From Pseudothioclava sp033100795 (GTDB taxonomy: Bacteria > Pseudomonadota > Alphaproteobacteria > Rhodobacterales > Rhodobacteraceae): 64,000 bases of DNA. A model generated the notes under the pieces. That model did not search any database and was not told where the DNA came from. It saw only the letters and a program-made list of their open reading frames with translations. The stretch covers positions 868,001 to 932,000 of the forward strand of contig NZ_JAWLVI010000001.1 in the NCBI RefSeq assembly GCF_033100795.1, given 5' to 3'. A program made the translations under genes and the position numbers. Positions 62,989-64,000 of this stretch are shown here, one piece after another. Positions within the stretch are counted from its first letter, which is position 1. The number at the start of each line of letters is the position of its first letter.

Positions 62989-64000
62989 ATGGCCGACTAT
63001 TCGTTTGACACTCTGCAAATCCACGCGGGCGCCGAGCCTGATCCGGCAACCGGCGCGCGTCAGGTGCCGATCTACCAGACCACGGCCTATGTGTTCAAAG
63101 ACGCGGACCACGCCGCGCGTCTGTTCAACCTCGAAGAGGTCGGCTACATCTATTCGCGCCTGACCAACCCTACGGTGGCCGCGCTCGCCAACCGGATCGC
63201 AGCGCTTGAGGGTGGCGCGGGGGCTGTGTGCTGCTCGTCGGGTCACGCAGCGCAGATCATGGCGCTGTTCCCGCTGATGGGACCGGGCAAGAATATCGTT
63301 GCGTCTACGCGCCTCTATGGCGGCACGATCACCCAGTTCAGCCAGACGATCAAACGCTTCGGCTGGTCCGCGACCTTCGTCGATTTCGACGACACCGACG
63401 CCGTGCGCGCCGCGATCAACGACGACACGCGCGCGGTCTTCTGCGAGTCGATCTCGAACCCCGGCGGCTATATCACCGACATTCCCGCGATTGCGAAAAT
63501 CGCCGATGCGGCGGGCATACCGCTGATCGTGGATAACACGCTCGCCACCCCCTATCTGTGCCAGCCGATTGCCCTTGGCGCAACGCTGGTCGTGCATTCG
63601 GTTACCAAATACCTGACCGGCAACGGCACGGTGACGGGCGGCGTTGTGGTCGACAGCGGCAAGTTCGACTGGTCGGCCTCGGACAAGTTCCCCTCGCTCT
63701 CCGCACCCGAGCCGGCCTATCACGGCCTGAAATTCCATGAGGCGCTTGGGCCGATGGCATTCACCTTCCACTCGATCGCCATTGGCCTGCGCGATCTTGG
63801 CATGACGATGAACCCGCAAGGCGCGCATTACTCGCTGATGGGGATCGAGACGCTCAGCCTGCGGATGGACAAGCACATCGCCAATGCGAAAGCCGTGGCC
63901 GAGTGGCTGGAAAACGACCCGCGGATTGATTTTGTGACCTACGCCGGCCTTGAAAGCTCGCCGTGGAACGGGCGCGTGGCAAGTGTTTGCCCGAAAGGCG
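62989..64000 (+). CDS. metY: O-acetylhomoserine sulfhydrylase, N-terminal part (cut by the window edge)
   Basis: The frame starts at ATG 62989 after GGGAGGG and is still open at the window end, giving 337 of about 430 residues. It begins MADYSFDTLQIHAGAEPDP and has VPIYQTTAYVFKDADHAA near residue 26, YSRLTNPT near 55, SSGHAAQIMALF near 83 and the PLP lysine in HSVTKYLTGNG near 207. It makes homocysteine from O-acetylhomoserine and sulfide. The 86-base gap upstream holds small GC hairpins but no riboswitch that I recognise. Confidence 0.93.
   Translation, partial: MADYSFDTLQIHAGAEPDPATGARQVPIYQTTAYVFKDADHAARLFNLEEVGYIYSRLTNPTVAALANRIAALEGGAGAVCCSSGHAAQIMALFPLMGPGKNIVASTRLYGGTITQFSQTIKRFGWSATFVDFDDTDAVRAAINDDTRAVFCESISNPGGYITDIPAIAKIADAAGIPLIVDNTLATPYLCQPIALGATLVVHSVTKYLTGNGTVTGGVVVDSGKFDWSASDKFPSLSAPEPAYHGLKFHEALGPMAFTFHSIAIGLRDLGMTMNPQGAHYSLMGIETLSLRMDKHIANAKAVAEWLENDPRIDFVTYAGLESSPWNGRVASVCPKG

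Overview
The window is high-GC alphaproteobacterial chromosome, almost certainly Rhodobacterales (the Rhodobacter/Roseobacter group). Pointers are a membrane urate oxidase (PuuD) with a C-terminal cytochrome c, a DUF1127 gene followed by hairpins with CCTCCTCCC loops, an ilvB whose diphosphate motif reads GEAS, a leucyl/arginyl-tRNA-protein transferase (Bpt), and an Entner-Doudoroff zwf-pgl-pgi / edd-eda arrangement. No phage, plasmid, IS element or CRISPR array is visible; this is a core-genome region whose interest lies mostly in non-coding regulatory structure.

Layout. 0-5.4 kb: purine catabolism (puuD urate oxidase, hiuH, a puuE-uraD fusion, allA, a LysR regulator), ending in malate synthase G, which consumes the glyoxylate made by AllA. 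5.4-15.4 kb: a minus-strand dcw operon, mraZ-rsmH-ftsL-ftsI-murE-murF-mraY-(TPR protein)-murD, with mostly overlapping starts and stops; it stops at murD. 15.4-16.0 kb: about 600 bases of regulatory DNA with two sets of 10-bp-spaced NGGGA boxes (candidate MraZ sites) and two inverted repeats. 16-18.1 kb: apbC/mrp, then DUF1127 and eight hairpins with an identical anti-Shine-Dalgarno loop (cuckoo/CcsR-type sRNAs). 18.1-31.6 kb: rlmJ, uvrD, folE2, metZ, the ftsY-DMT-yciB unit, a lysoplasmalogenase-like gene, alkB, xseA and purD.

31.6-41.2 kb: zwf-pgl-pgi (minus) and edd-eda (plus) encode the glucose-6-phosphate to pyruvate/GAP route. Both transcription units carry the same palindrome, in the same orientation, at the promoter, suggesting one LacI-type regulator. 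Between them lie DUF2478, PIN-domain, RlmI and lipoprotein genes. 41.3-46.5 kb: glnE, ybaK, DUF2852 and bpt. 46.7-51.4 kb: a TRAP transporter (dctP plus; dctQM minus) split by an IPNS-type oxygenase. 51.8-54.6 kb: ilvBN with a Val-rich leader peptide and overlapping hairpins typical of attenuation, and a small lower-GC gene between ilvB and ilvN. 54.6-56.5 kb: divergent mntH and mntR with a TAGC-N4-GCTA operator inside the mntH promoter. 56.5-64 kb: a 5'-nucleotidase, DUF952-pyrD-arsC, a CoA-binding protein, rlmB, tRNA-Tyr(GUA), a glycosyltransferase-like protein and the start of metY.

Convergent gene ends fall into two classes. Four pairs overlap by exactly four bases, sharing a tetranucleotide that is a stop on both strands. 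The six others are separated by 58-97 bases and each gap holds a hairpin, usually an intrinsic terminator. Coordinates and translations were read by eye; no database search was possible, so family names rest on remembered motifs.
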